Below are positions 1-6,472 of a DNA stretch of 13,402 bases, in pieces; positions within the stretch are counted from its first letter, which is position 1; each line of letters starts with the position of its first letter. Under the pieces are notes generated by a model. That model did not search any database. It was not told the origin of the DNA and saw nothing but the letters and a program-made list of their open reading frames with translations. The stretch is from Methanobacteriota archaeon. GTDB lineage: Archaea > Halobacteriota > Methanocellia > Methanocellales > Methanocellaceae. Location of the stretch: the NCBI GenBank assembly GCA_023436075.1, contig JAEZKS010000030.1:1-13402 (forward strand), given 5' to 3'. Position numbers and translations under genes: made by a program.

Positions 1-24
1 CCTCTCGGTTATCAGCAGAGCACT
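1..24 (-). pseudogene. tRNA-Ile(GAU) fragment at window edge
   Basis: Bases 1-16 are identical to bases 2263-2278 of the intact tRNA-Ile gene (anticodon loop and 3' side of the anticodon stem, same orientation), and 22 of 24 match over 1-24. The 5' half of a tRNA does not follow: the next 70 bases contain no D-arm or acceptor strand that pairs. One change breaks an anticodon-stem pair. The tRNA 3' half would lie beyond the left edge of the window. A 3'-half tRNA copy downstream of an intact tRNA is typical of an attachment site left by a tRNA-targeting integrase. That reading is inference, because the flank and any integrase are not visible. Confidence 0.6.
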
Positions 25-185
25 TGTCGCTGTCTTTTTGAGCAATTCCGACTTGGCTAAACTATTGGCTTAGCTGTTATAATTTTTTATATCTTTTTAC
101 TCATGAGCCTAGTATACCCCTGTAATCGGTTTATCCTTGCAGTCCTAACGCTTACATCGACAGTCTAAACAGGAGAGCGTTTAAG

Positions 186-221
186 ATATAAAAAGGATGG
201 CCGGAGCATAACCCCGGCCTT
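186..221 (-). terminator. Hairpin terminator of the TolB-like gene
   Basis: On the minus strand GGCCGG (219-214) pairs perfectly with CCGGCC (204-199) around a 9-nt loop and is followed by ATCCTTTTTATAT. It lies about 30 nt past the stop codon of the TolB-like gene. A GC-rich stem with a downstream U-tract fits a transcription end for that gene. Confidence 0.6.
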
Positions 222-247
222 CAAGGATAATGTCGGTTGCCGGCCGG

Positions 248-1570
248 CTATTTGAGTTTTATGTCCGTGCTGTACGAGGTGCCGTCATCCAATTCTACGC
301 GCAGTTGCCAGGTGCCCTCAGAGAGGGGTTTGGTGTTCAGCTTGTACTCGTACCCTTTGGACTTCCAGAGGAAGAGGTTGCCTGGCACCTTATGGTCTGC
401 CGAGGTGGCGGGCAGCTCGATGCCTGTCGTTGGCGCGATCTGCTTCACATATAGCTTAGCGGTGGCCCCGCTTGCGGACCTTCCATAGGCATCCTTCAGC
501 TCGAAGTTCACCTGTACTGGTCTACTGTCGCTGAACACACTCGACCCGTCGCCTTTGATCGGCTTTAGCAGGCCGCTGTAGGCATAGATCACCTGGTAAT
601 TCACTGTGGTTGTTTCGACGTTCCCATGGTTGTCGGTCGCGGTGACGGTGAACGACTTGTAGCCCACAGTCCCGGTATCCAGCAGGCCGCCGTCGGGCAC
701 GCTGCCCACGCAGGAGGCGACGCCGGAATCGTCAATAGCTAAATAGTTCACAGTTACCTGCTCGTTCAGCAGGTACGCTCTATCCGTGGGGGACCAGATG
801 GTAATCGCGGGGGCCCAGGTATCAGGATCAGAAACAATACCCCACGATGGGTAGTCACCGTCGCTGAGGCGTGTCTTGCCTGAGCCGTCAGCGTTCATCA
901 CATAAATTCCACCGGGCTGTCCAGAGTCAATTCCAAGGTATGTGTAGGCGATCCTGGAGCCGTCAGGAGACCAGGCAGGATCTAAATACATAGGATCGCG
1001 ATCGGCTGGGTCATAGGTGAGTATTGTCTGGCCCGAGCCGTCAGCGTTCATCACATAAATATGGTGGGTGTCCGCTTCTAATGAGAAGGCGATCCTGGAG
1101 CCGTCAGGAGACCAATCTGGAGACGACTCATAACCGGGGCCGTAGGTGAGGCGTGTCTGGCCCGAACCGTCAGCGTTCATCACGCAAATATCAATCCAGT
1201 CACCAAAATCGGATGAAAAGACAATCCTGGAGCCATCAGGAGACCAGTCCGGCATATCATCATAATAGGGGTTGTTGGTGAGGCGTGTCACGCCCGAGCC
1301 ATCAACGTTCATCACATAAATCTCAGAGTTCCCGTCCCGGTTGGAGACGAAGGCGATCCTGGAACCGTCAGGAGACCAGTCCGGTTGCCAATCACTAGCC
1401 GGGTTGTTGGTGAGGCGTGTCACGCCCGAACCGTCAGCGTTCATTACATAAATCTCACCGTTGGATGAGAAGGCGATCATTTCCTGGTGGGCTGCTGTGG
1501 CTATCGAGGTTGATGCAGCTATCGTTATGATAAAAAATGCCACAAGTAGTATCATGGTATATTTATTCAC
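248..1570 (-). CDS. Secreted TolB-like (PD40) beta-propeller protein
   Basis: Likely an exported protein of unknown ligand. The chosen start is a GTG at 1570, preceded by GGAGG with a 6-nt spacer; the ATG at 1618 has no such site. This gives 440 residues beginning with a signal peptide (MNKYTMILLVAFF..., cleavage probably near ATA-AHQ, residue 27). Residues about 30-260 hold five PD40/TolB-type propeller repeats with the repeated signatures IYVMNADGSG, TRLT and WSPDGSRIAF; the fifth is degenerate (WGIVSDPDTW). Then comes an Ig-like segment (SFTVTATDNHGNVE) and a C-terminal domain with GLLKPIKGDGSSVF and VQVNFELKD, resembling the PxKF-type extracellular domain. No C-terminal membrane anchor is seen, so it is probably secreted. 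The stop codon is TAG; reading past it would add only eight residues before a TGA. A terminator follows. The family assignment is firm, the role is not. Confidence 0.85.
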   Translation of the reverse strand: MNKYTMILLVAFFIITIAASTSIATAAHQEMIAFSSNGEIYVMNADGSGVTRLTNNPASDWQPDWSPDGSRIAFVSNRDGNSEIYVMNVDGSGVTRLTNNPYYDDMPDWSPDGSRIVFSSDFGDWIDICVMNADGSGQTRLTYGPGYESSPDWSPDGSRIAFSLEADTHHIYVMNADGSGQTILTYDPADRDPMYLDPAWSPDGSRIAYTYLGIDSGQPGGIYVMNADGSGKTRLSDGDYPSWGIVSDPDTWAPAITIWSPTDRAYLLNEQVTVNYLAIDDSGVASCVGSVPDGGLLDTGTVGYKSFTVTATDNHGNVETTTVNYQVIYAYSGLLKPIKGDGSSVFSDSRPVQVNFELKDAYGRSASGATAKLYVKQIAPTTGIELPATSADHKVPGNLFLWKSKGYEYKLNTKPLSEGTWQLRVELDDGTSYSTDIKLK

Positions 1571-1946
1571 TCTGTTCCTCCTTAAGTTTCTATTAGTTCT
1601 TGGGGGCCATCCTGCCATGATGATAAATCAGCGGCATAGCCGGCTTGTTTTGATGCCCTTTTTACTGGTTAGCGATCCAGCCCTGGCGGCCGCGTAGCGT
1701 CGAAATACTATTCTCTGTCATCCATTAGAGGGCAGGTGGTGTATCGTTAACCATATAAGGCAAAATGTGTAATGTAGTAATCATTTATATATTGTATTAT
1801 TATTTAATTGTATTAAAAAATAGAATAAAAGAACAAAAATGGGGAATGAGTTGACACACGATTTGAAAGTGGAGTCGATTATCAGCCGAACTCTTGCCAT
1901 AGCATTTCGTGCATGACGATATGTGCGGACTCTGAATGAAACGTGT
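1571..1946 (-). promoter_or_regulatory. AT-rich upstream region of the TolB-like gene
   Basis: No convincing gene is seen here. On the minus strand there are two TATA-like candidates: ATATATAAAT (1792-1783) and CCTTATATGG (1760-1751). Either would give a 5' leader of roughly 160-190 nt before the GTG at 1570. The ribosome binding site GGAGG is at 1581-1577. The stretch also contains the decayed tRNA-Ile fragment near 1859-1889. Leader length and promoter choice are inference. Confidence 0.4.
1859..1889 (-). pseudogene. Decayed tRNA-Ile 3'-half fragment
   Basis: Two blocks match the intact tRNA-Ile gene in order and orientation. Bases 1859-1867 equal the T-loop block 2247-2255 (9 of 9), and 1875-1889 match the anticodon-loop block 2267-2281 (14 of 15). 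The spacing between the blocks is 4 nt shorter than in the tRNA and the T-stem no longer pairs fully. No acceptor or D-arm remains. This is best read as an old 3'-half copy, as left by integration into the tRNA gene. Confidence 0.55.
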
Positions 1947-2150
1947 CTATATGTGCATTGTACCCCATTTTACCAGTAAGACGACGCAGTTCGGACAGAT
2001 CAACAAACCTCGTACTATGGCGTTGACCGCCTCGCCGGGCGGGATGCGTCTTTCACAGATGTAGCACCGTTTACGCTTTACGCGGCGAGACCTCATTTTT
2101 TGTCTGCCATTGACCATCGTAAATTCGTTTAATACAGCGAATGATAACAC
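1947..2150 (-). CDS. Small CxxC/CxxC zinc-ribbon-like protein
   Basis: Predicted 67-residue basic protein of unknown function. Cys29-Tyr-Ile-Cys32 and Cys52-Pro-Asn-Cys55 form a likely zinc-binding pair of knuckles (CYICERRIPPGEA ... LLICPNC), after a strongly basic stretch (RSRRVKRKR), as seen in small nucleic-acid-binding proteins. The start used is a GTG at 2150, with a TATA-like TTTTAAAA (2183-2176) about 30 nt upstream, which suits a leaderless or nearly leaderless transcript. ATG codons at residues 12 and 19 are alternatives, with no clear ribosome binding site. The stop is TAG; the frame beyond stays open to a TAA near 1801, but that stretch runs through the tRNA fragment into AT-rich sequence and is probably non-coding. 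It lies between the intact tRNA and its first fragment, so it may have come with a mobile element. Confidence 0.5.
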   Translation of the reverse strand: MLSFAVLNEFTMVNGRQKMRSRRVKRKRCYICERRIPPGEAVNAIVRGLLICPNCVVLLVKWGTMHI

Positions 2151-2175
2151 TTCCTAGCTGCAGCAACGGTCATCA

Positions 2176-2183
2176 TTTTAAAA
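2176..2183 (-). promoter_or_regulatory. TATA box for the small CxxC protein
   Basis: TTTTAAAA is centred about 29 nt upstream of the GTG at 2150. The spacing fits an archaeal promoter giving a transcript that starts at or just before the start codon. Confidence 0.35.
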
Positions 2184-2235
2184 GGGCCTATGATGGCAAC
2201 TTTACGGGCAGAATGAAAGGCGACGAGAAGTTTGA

Positions 2236-2309
2236 TGGGCCCGCTGCGATTTGAACGCAGGGCCTCTCGGTTATCAGCCGAGCGCTCCACCTAGCTAAGC
2301 TACGGGCCC
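2236..2309 (-). tRNA. tRNA-Ile (anticodon GAU)
   Basis: A 74-nt cloverleaf can be drawn in full. The acceptor stem is GGGCCCG/CGGGCCC (7 perfect pairs) and the D-stem GCTT/GAGC. The anticodon stem is CTCGG/CCGAG around CTGATAA, giving GAU for isoleucine. The T-stem is CTGCG/CGCAG around TTCAAAT, and the discriminator base is A. No CCA is encoded and no intron is present. A TATA-like TTTTATGTA (2345-2337) lies about 28-36 nt upstream. Partial copies of its 3' half occur downstream at 1859-1889 and 1-24, so this gene appears to be an integration target. Confidence 0.97.
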
Positions 2310-2336
2310 AACATTCCTGTAGAAAGGTATTACTAC

Positions 2337-2345
2337 TACATAAAA
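2337..2345 (-). promoter_or_regulatory. TATA box for tRNA-Ile
   Basis: TTTTATGTA on the minus strand lies 28-36 nt upstream of the mature 5' end of the tRNA at 2309, the usual archaeal distance for a short 5' leader. The match is by eye only. Confidence 0.4.
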
Positions 2346-2563
2346 GTTGTGACTCATGCCTGCTTATTTCGATTTTATAATATATGGCATGATTCATGTA
2401 CTGGGACGGAAAAACCACAACTGCGCAGGCCTGGCAATTTGTCGCGCGCACGTACGCAAAGCAGCAGCAGTCCGGCCGGTGACAGCTCAACCATGGCTCC
2501 GCGCGCCGAAATGCCCGAGCTTCGACAGGTTTATCATCTCCTGTCAACATTCATGCACCGGAA

Positions 2564-3475
2564 ATGAAGTGCGACAAATGCCGTAACGAAGCCGTGATCC
2601 AGCAGAGATATTCGGGAATGCATCTCTGCGCCGCCCACGAGATCGCCGACGTGGAGCGGAAGATCAAACGCCGGATGCGCAAAGAACGCATGGCGATGCC
2701 AGGTGACCACATAGCGGTTGCCATGAGTGGCGGCAAGGACAGCGCGGTCACGCTTTCTATCCTTGTCGAGACCTTCAGCAAGAGGTCTAACATCAAATTC
2801 TCCGCGATCACTATTGACGAAGGCATCGAGGGCTATCGCAACTTCTCCATACCGTACGCGAAAGAGCTATGCGACCGTCTTGGCGTGCCGCATTACGTAG
2901 TTTCATTTAAGGATGAGATCGGCCACACGCTGGACGACATCCTCGGCAGAGAAAGGGCTGAAGCATCATGTACCTACTGTGGCGTGTTCCGGCGTACTCT
3001 GCTGAATCAGAAAGCCCGCGCCATAGGCGCGAACAAGCTCGCCACCGGACACAACCTCGACGACGAAGCACAGGCGGTCATGCTCAATGTGATGAACGGC
3101 GACACCGAGCGGCTGGCACGGCTACGGCCGACGAGGGCGCAGGAAGGCCTCATTCCCCGCATCAAGCCGCTGATGGACGTGCCAGAGCGAGAGGTCGCGA
3201 TGTATGCCTTTCTCAAGCAACTCCCATTCTACATGGGCGAGTGCCCGTACACGAGCGAGTCGCTGCGCGGCGAGATCAAAGATATGCTCAACGATTTCGA
3301 GTACAAGCACCCCGGGACGAAGTACGCGATCTTAAGCGGCTTCGAGAACATGGTGGACTGCCTACGGGAGAAGTACCCACAGGTTCCGCTGGCGAAGTGC
3401 AAGACCTGCGGCGAGCCGGGGATACAGGAGACGTGCCAGGCGTGCAAGCTGAAAAAGCGCGTCAAGATCGATTAA
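2564..3475 (+). CDS. NcsA/TtuA-type tRNA 2-thiolation enzyme
   Basis: Adenylates a tRNA uridine and exchanges its O2 for sulfur (family TIGR00269; NcsA acts on U34, TtuA on position 54). The 303-residue length is normal. An N-terminal zinc knuckle has Cys3, Cys6, Cys22 and His25. The PP-loop ATP pyrophosphatase motif SGGKDS is at 55-60. Cys136 and Cys139 (CTYC) with Cys227 (GECPYT) match the three ligands of the catalytic [4Fe-4S] cluster in TtuA. The motif ATGHNLDDEAQ is at 160-170. A C-terminal zinc knuckle has Cys279, Cys282, Cys291 and Cys294. All expected residues are present, so it should be active. The ATG at 2564 directly begins the conserved knuckle; no good ribosome binding site precedes it, and a weak TTTATC about 30 nt upstream may mean a leaderless mRNA. 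In a probably mesophilic methanogen the U34 (NcsA) role is more likely, but sequence alone does not separate the two. Confidence 0.92.
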   Translation: MKCDKCRNEAVIQQRYSGMHLCAAHEIADVERKIKRRMRKERMAMPGDHIAVAMSGGKDSAVTLSILVETFSKRSNIKFSAITIDEGIEGYRNFSIPYAKELCDRLGVPHYVVSFKDEIGHTLDDILGRERAEASCTYCGVFRRTLLNQKARAIGANKLATGHNLDDEAQAVMLNVMNGDTERLARLRPTRAQEGLIPRIKPLMDVPEREVAMYAFLKQLPFYMGECPYTSESLRGEIKDMLNDFEYKHPGTKYAILSGFENMVDCLREKYPQVPLAKCKTCGEPGIQETCQACKLKKRVKID

Positions 3476-3523
3476 CCTTTTATTACGATTTGCTAAAGGA
3501 TTCCCGGCGCAGTTCCAAATCAA

Positions 3524-3703
3524 GCGCGCCAAGGTCCTGAAGCTCGCCAAGACGTTTACAGCTCGCCAAGCGCGCCAAGGGGCCAAGCACGCCAAGGACG
3601 ATCAATAAAAGGGCTCTTTTATGCCTTTTGCTTAAAAATCTTGGCGAGCTGTAAAACTGTGCCGGGTGTACGAGTACATGCCTTAAAATACCTTGGCGAG
3701 CTT
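3524..3703. repeat. CGCCAAG tandem units with inverted copies
   Basis: The 315-base gap between the thiolase and the HhH gene is mostly a repeat. Units of the form GCnCGCCAAG occur about six times between 3524 and 3598 (for example at 3542, 3561 and 3589). Inverted copies, CTTGGCGAGC, follow at 3640 and 3692, each preceded by a CTTAAAA-like stretch. The 16-base block 3555-3570 (TTTACAGCTCGCCAAG) is a perfect inverted match to 3640-3655. Between the arms lies a small palindrome, ATAAAAG-GGCT-CTTTTAT. The structure could end transcription of the thiolase gene or be a dispersed mobile repeat; no protein is encoded in it. Confidence 0.75.
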
Positions 3704-3749
3704 GACGGACAGTGAATACTGCGCATGCATAAAACCCGCGCGAGATGTG

Positions 3750-3770
3750 CTCATATCATTTCAATATGAG
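3750..3770 (+). promoter_or_regulatory. Palindrome overlapping the HhH gene promoter
   Basis: CTCATAT (3750-3756) and ATATGAG (3764-3770) form a perfect 7-bp inverted repeat with a 7-nt spacer. The right arm lies 21-27 nt before the ATG at 3791, where an archaeal TATA element would sit for a leaderless mRNA. A regulator binding here could block TBP, so it may be an operator; this is inference from position and symmetry only. Confidence 0.35.
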
Positions 3771-3790
3771 AATTCAAGAGTCTCATAGCT

Positions 3791-4414
3791 ATGAATGTAG
3801 ACATAAATAAGCTCGTCGACGAGATGGGGCAGCCATACTCGGAAATGCTGGGCATCGACCTGCGTAAAGGCGATTCGGCCTACATGAAATGGTTCATCGC
3901 TGCTTTTCTTTACGCCAAGCCCATCCGCGAAGAGTCCGCCACGAAGACTTACAGAGTTTTCGAAGCTCACGGTCTGACAAACCCGGAGGCAATTAAGAAA
4001 GCAGGCTGGAACAGACTTGTCGAGTTGCTTGGCAAGGGCGGCTACCGGCGATATGACGATAGCACGGCAGATCGCCTGCTGGCAATCGCCGATCATCTGC
4101 TGAAAGAGTATGACGGCAAATTAAGCAGGCTGTATGAGGAATCGAAGGACGAGCAGGACTTAGAGCAGCGGATACAAGCGTTAGGCAAAGGTATCGGGCC
4201 AGTGACGGTCGAAATCTTCTTACGCGACATGCAGAAGGTCTGGCCGAAGGCTGATCCGCCGCTCGTGCCCGACGTCGAGAAAGCCGCCGCAGCCCTGGGC
4301 ATCAGGGACCTGAAGCGCTACGCCCATGAAAACGAGATCGATATCGTACGGCTGGAAACTGCGCTGCACCGGCATGCAAGAGAAATGAAAAAAGAACACG
4401 CCCTGTCCGCATGA
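3791..4414 (+). CDS. HhH-GPD-like protein (DNA glycosylase superfamily)
   Basis: A 207-residue, mostly helical protein that resembles the core of the endonuclease III/HhH-GPD DNA glycosylases. Residues 130-146 (ALGKGIGPVTVEIFLRD) fit the helix-hairpin-helix, and Asp161 in PLVPDVEKAA sits where the catalytic Asp of the GPD motif is expected. The lysine used by bifunctional glycosylase/lyases is replaced (GPVTVE, Val138), and there is no C-terminal four-cysteine [4Fe-4S] loop. If active it would therefore be a monofunctional glycosylase, or only a DNA-binding relative. No ribosome binding site is seen before the ATG; a palindromic promoter-like element is 21-41 nt upstream. It converges on rtcB with a 35-base gap. 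The superfamily call is moderate and the substrate unknown. Confidence 0.75.
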   Translation: MNVDINKLVDEMGQPYSEMLGIDLRKGDSAYMKWFIAAFLYAKPIREESATKTYRVFEAHGLTNPEAIKKAGWNRLVELLGKGGYRRYDDSTADRLLAIADHLLKEYDGKLSRLYEESKDEQDLEQRIQALGKGIGPVTVEIFLRDMQKVWPKADPPLVPDVEKAAAALGIRDLKRYAHENEIDIVRLETALHRHAREMKKEHALSA

Positions 4415-4449
4415 GCGTGGACCGGGCAGCCTCGCGCGCACGCGATAGT

Positions 4450-5883
4450 TTATCCCTTAGCCACTGCGAGAGGCACCAGCCTGGCGACCTTCTTCGAAAT
4501 TCCCAGCCTGTCCACGACATCTACGACTGCATCGATGTCCTTGTAGACCTCGGGCGCCTCTTCCGCAATCGCCTTGGGGTTCGGCGCGACGACCGTGATC
4601 CCCCTGCCAGCAAGCTCCCGCTGGATCTCGCTTCCGCGGACGTCTTTCAGCGCGGCGGTGCGGCTCATTACCCGGCCCGCGCCGTGGCAGGTGCTGCCGA
4701 AGGTCATCTCCATGGCCTTCTGTGTGCCGGCCAGCACGTATGACGCGCTGCCCATGCTGCCAGGGATGATCACCGGCTGGCCAACCTCGCGGTAGCATGC
4801 TGCTACCTCGGCCCGGCCGGGCCCGAAAGCTCTGGTGGCGCCTTTGCGGTGGACGCAAAGTGTCTTCTTGACACCGTCGACGTCGTGCTCTTCGTACTTG
4901 GCCACGTTGTGGGCGACGTCGTAGACGAGGTCCATCTTCAGGTCACAATTATAGAATTTGCAGAATGCCTGCCGTACCCAGTGGGCGATGATGTGCCGGT
5001 TGGCCCAGGCGTAGTTGGCGCCTGCCGCCATGGCGCCGTAGTAATCCTGCGCTTCTTTTGAGGACAGCGGAGCACATGCAAGCTGCCGGTCGTAGAGCCG
5101 GATGCCGTACTTCTTCGACGCCTGCTCCAGCACGCGCACGTAGTCGGTGCATATCTGGTGGCCGGCGCCACGGGAGCCGCAGTGGATCATGACGGTGACC
5201 TGGCCTTCCTCCAGCCCGAACGCCTTCGCAGCGACAGGGTCATAAATCTTCTCGACTGCCTGGATTTCGAGGAAGTGGTTGCCGCTGCCCAGCGTGCCGA
5301 GCTGTGGCTTGCCCCGGGCCATAGCCTTCTGGCTGACCTTCGAGGCGTCGGCGCCTTTCATCTCGCCATTCTCCTCGCAGTGATCCAGGTCGGCCTTCAC
5401 GCCGTAGCCGTTCTCCACTGCCCAGCGGGCGCCGTGGTTGAGGACTTCGGTGAGCGTCGCGTCGTTCACCTTGAGCTTCGACGATTCAGAGCCCACGCCG
5501 GAAGGAACTTCCTTGTACAGCAGCTCGATGATCTCCTTTGTCCGGGCCTGCACGTCCTCGCGGCGCAGCTCCGAGCGCAGCAGCCTGACGCCGCAGTTGA
5601 TGTCGAAACCGACGCCGCCGGGGCTGATCACGCCAGTCTCCAGGTCGAATGCTCCGACGCCGCCGATGGGGAACCCGTAGCCGATGTGTACGTCGGGCAT
5701 CGCCATGGCATATTTCTGTATGCCAGGCAGCGTGGCCATGTTCGCCACCTGATCGATCGCGCCTGCTTCCAGGCCGCCGATCAACGCGTCTGAAAGGAAT
5801 ATGCGCCCGGGCACGTGCATGCCGGGCTTCGAGTCCTGCGGCACTTCATAGATTCCATCGCTGATTTTCCTGACGTTCGCCAT
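4450..5883 (-). CDS. rtcB: RtcB, RNA 3'-phosphate/5'-OH ligase
   Basis: GTP- and Mn2+-dependent ligase that joins tRNA halves after intron removal and repairs RNA with 2',3'-cyclic phosphate or 3'-phosphate ends. Family motifs are complete: DINCGVRLL, MIHCGSRGAGHQ, VYDVAHNVAKYEEH and FGSTCHGAGRVMS. They supply the Cys/His metal ligands and the His in CHGAGR that becomes guanylylated. No intein is present. The start chosen is the ATG at 5883 (477 residues): GAGG lies 6 nt upstream, and this start places VPGR at residue 24, as I recall for the Pyrococcus enzyme. The ATG at 5895 would add four residues. The archease frame, if read through its UAG, ends at 5892, overlapping the upstream ATG as ATGA and placing the ribosome binding site at the archease stop. 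The two genes are thus probably translationally coupled. Confidence 0.97.
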   Translation of the reverse strand: MANVRKISDGIYEVPQDSKPGMHVPGRIFLSDALIGGLEAGAIDQVANMATLPGIQKYAMAMPDVHIGYGFPIGGVGAFDLETGVISPGGVGFDINCGVRLLRSELRREDVQARTKEIIELLYKEVPSGVGSESSKLKVNDATLTEVLNHGARWAVENGYGVKADLDHCEENGEMKGADASKVSQKAMARGKPQLGTLGSGNHFLEIQAVEKIYDPVAAKAFGLEEGQVTVMIHCGSRGAGHQICTDYVRVLEQASKKYGIRLYDRQLACAPLSSKEAQDYYGAMAAGANYAWANRHIIAHWVRQAFCKFYNCDLKMDLVYDVAHNVAKYEEHDVDGVKKTLCVHRKGATRAFGPGRAEVAACYREVGQPVIIPGSMGSASYVLAGTQKAMEMTFGSTCHGAGRVMSRTAALKDVRGSEIQRELAGRGITVVAPNPKAIAEEAPEVYKDIDAVVDVVDRLGISKKVARLVPLAVAKG

Positions 5884-5891
5884 GGTCTGCC

Positions 5892-6308
5892 TCATATGTC
5901 CAGTAATACTTGAGCTTCAAAGAAGTTATCTTTTTTCTCTACGCGGAGGTCATGATATGTGACAGCCTTGATGTGCAAAAAGATCTCATGGCGTGGACTG
6001 ATCACTTCGCCATAAGCCTATGCGTTCAGCCAGTATTCGCCGTTTTTCGTGATGCTGACTTCGAACTTCGAGAATACAAGCCTGTCTACCTCTGTAAGGA
6101 ACAGCAGCTCGGACAGCCAGTCGAACAGCAGGTCTTCCAGAGAGCCTGATGTCAGGCTGATCTCGCGGGCTTCGACGGGCTGAACATTCGACAGGTCCAC
6201 CACCAGGCTGAACATAGCCCTGGCTGCGTTCGCAAAGGCTTCGTCCGGCGTCTGGCCATAGGCGATAAACTCAGCGTCGGCTGTGTGCTCGAGGTACTTG
6301 AAATCCAT
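5892..6308 (-). CDS. Archease, interrupted by an in-frame UAG
   Basis: Archease is the cofactor that speeds RtcB guanylylation and turnover. Residues 1-96 carry the family N-terminus (YLEHTADAEF) and middle, ending GEYWLNA. Codon 97 (6020-6018) is TAG. The same frame then stays open for 41 codons and gives AYGE, KAVTYHDLRVE and a terminal LLDI, the conserved archease C-terminus, ending at a TGA (5894-5892). The total of 138 residues is the family norm. A product stopping at 96 would lack the last strands and the C-terminal Asp counted among the metal-site residues in this family. In archeases I recall, the residue at this position is often Lys (AKAYGE), so one AAG-to-TAG change would explain it. 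A plain stop-to-stop call would give 6018-6308. Candidate explanations are pyrrolysine or suppressor readthrough, a new nonsense mutation, or a sequence error. A TATA box lies 20-28 nt upstream. Confidence 0.85.
5985..6016 (-). promoter_or_regulatory. Stem-loop just 3' of the archease UAG
   Basis: One nucleotide after the UAG, CTTATGGCG (6016-6008) pairs with CGCCATGAG (5993-5985). This gives nine pairs, one of them U-G, around a 14-nt loop. The position recalls the stem-loop (PYLIS) found after some pyrrolysine UAG codons, or other readthrough elements. The stem is followed by ATCTTTTT, so it could instead look like a terminator for a truncated gene. Those bases also encode conserved-frame residues, so the pairing may be chance. 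Confidence 0.4.
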
Positions 6309-6327
6309 ATGGATTCGCCGTGTGTTA

Positions 6328-6336
6328 GATTATAAG
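6328..6336 (-). promoter_or_regulatory. TATA box for archease-rtcB
   Basis: CTTATAATC on the minus strand is centred about 24 nt before the archease ATG at 6308, which suits a leaderless mRNA; no ribosome binding site precedes that ATG. A second candidate, CTTTTATACT, lies about 10 nt further upstream. Confidence 0.45.
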
Positions 6337-6472
6337 CTTAGTATAAAAGAATTGGCACCATTGGCATTATTCAGTGAAATCTATGTGTATAGTCATTTCT
6401 GAAAAGTTGCATGCGTACAGCCATGTCCTGTACAATCCATGCCTGCACAAACAGTTTTACGAGCGACTATAC

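Noticed and set aside
1..100. A complete second tRNA gene at the window edge
   Set aside because: No D-arm or acceptor strand follows the anticodon-arm match, and one anticodon-stem pair is broken.
1801..1949. Readthrough of TAG in the small CxxC protein, giving a 44-codon tail with another CxxC (SCTKC)
   Set aside because: The tail runs through the tRNA-Ile fragment and into AT-rich spacer, with no sign of coding constraint; the open frame is probably chance.
2188..2550. Minus-strand open frame of 120 codons
   Set aside because: It runs across the whole intact tRNA-Ile gene and looks compositionally random, with no recognisable domain.
5158..5793. Plus-strand open frame of 211 codons opposite rtcB
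   Set aside because: It is antisense to a fully conserved enzyme, in GC-rich DNA where such frames stay open by chance; no promoter or family resemblance.
6018..6308. A simply short, 96-residue archease
   Set aside because: The same frame continues past TAG with the conserved family C-terminus and ends at rtcB, so the short call misses a third of the gene.
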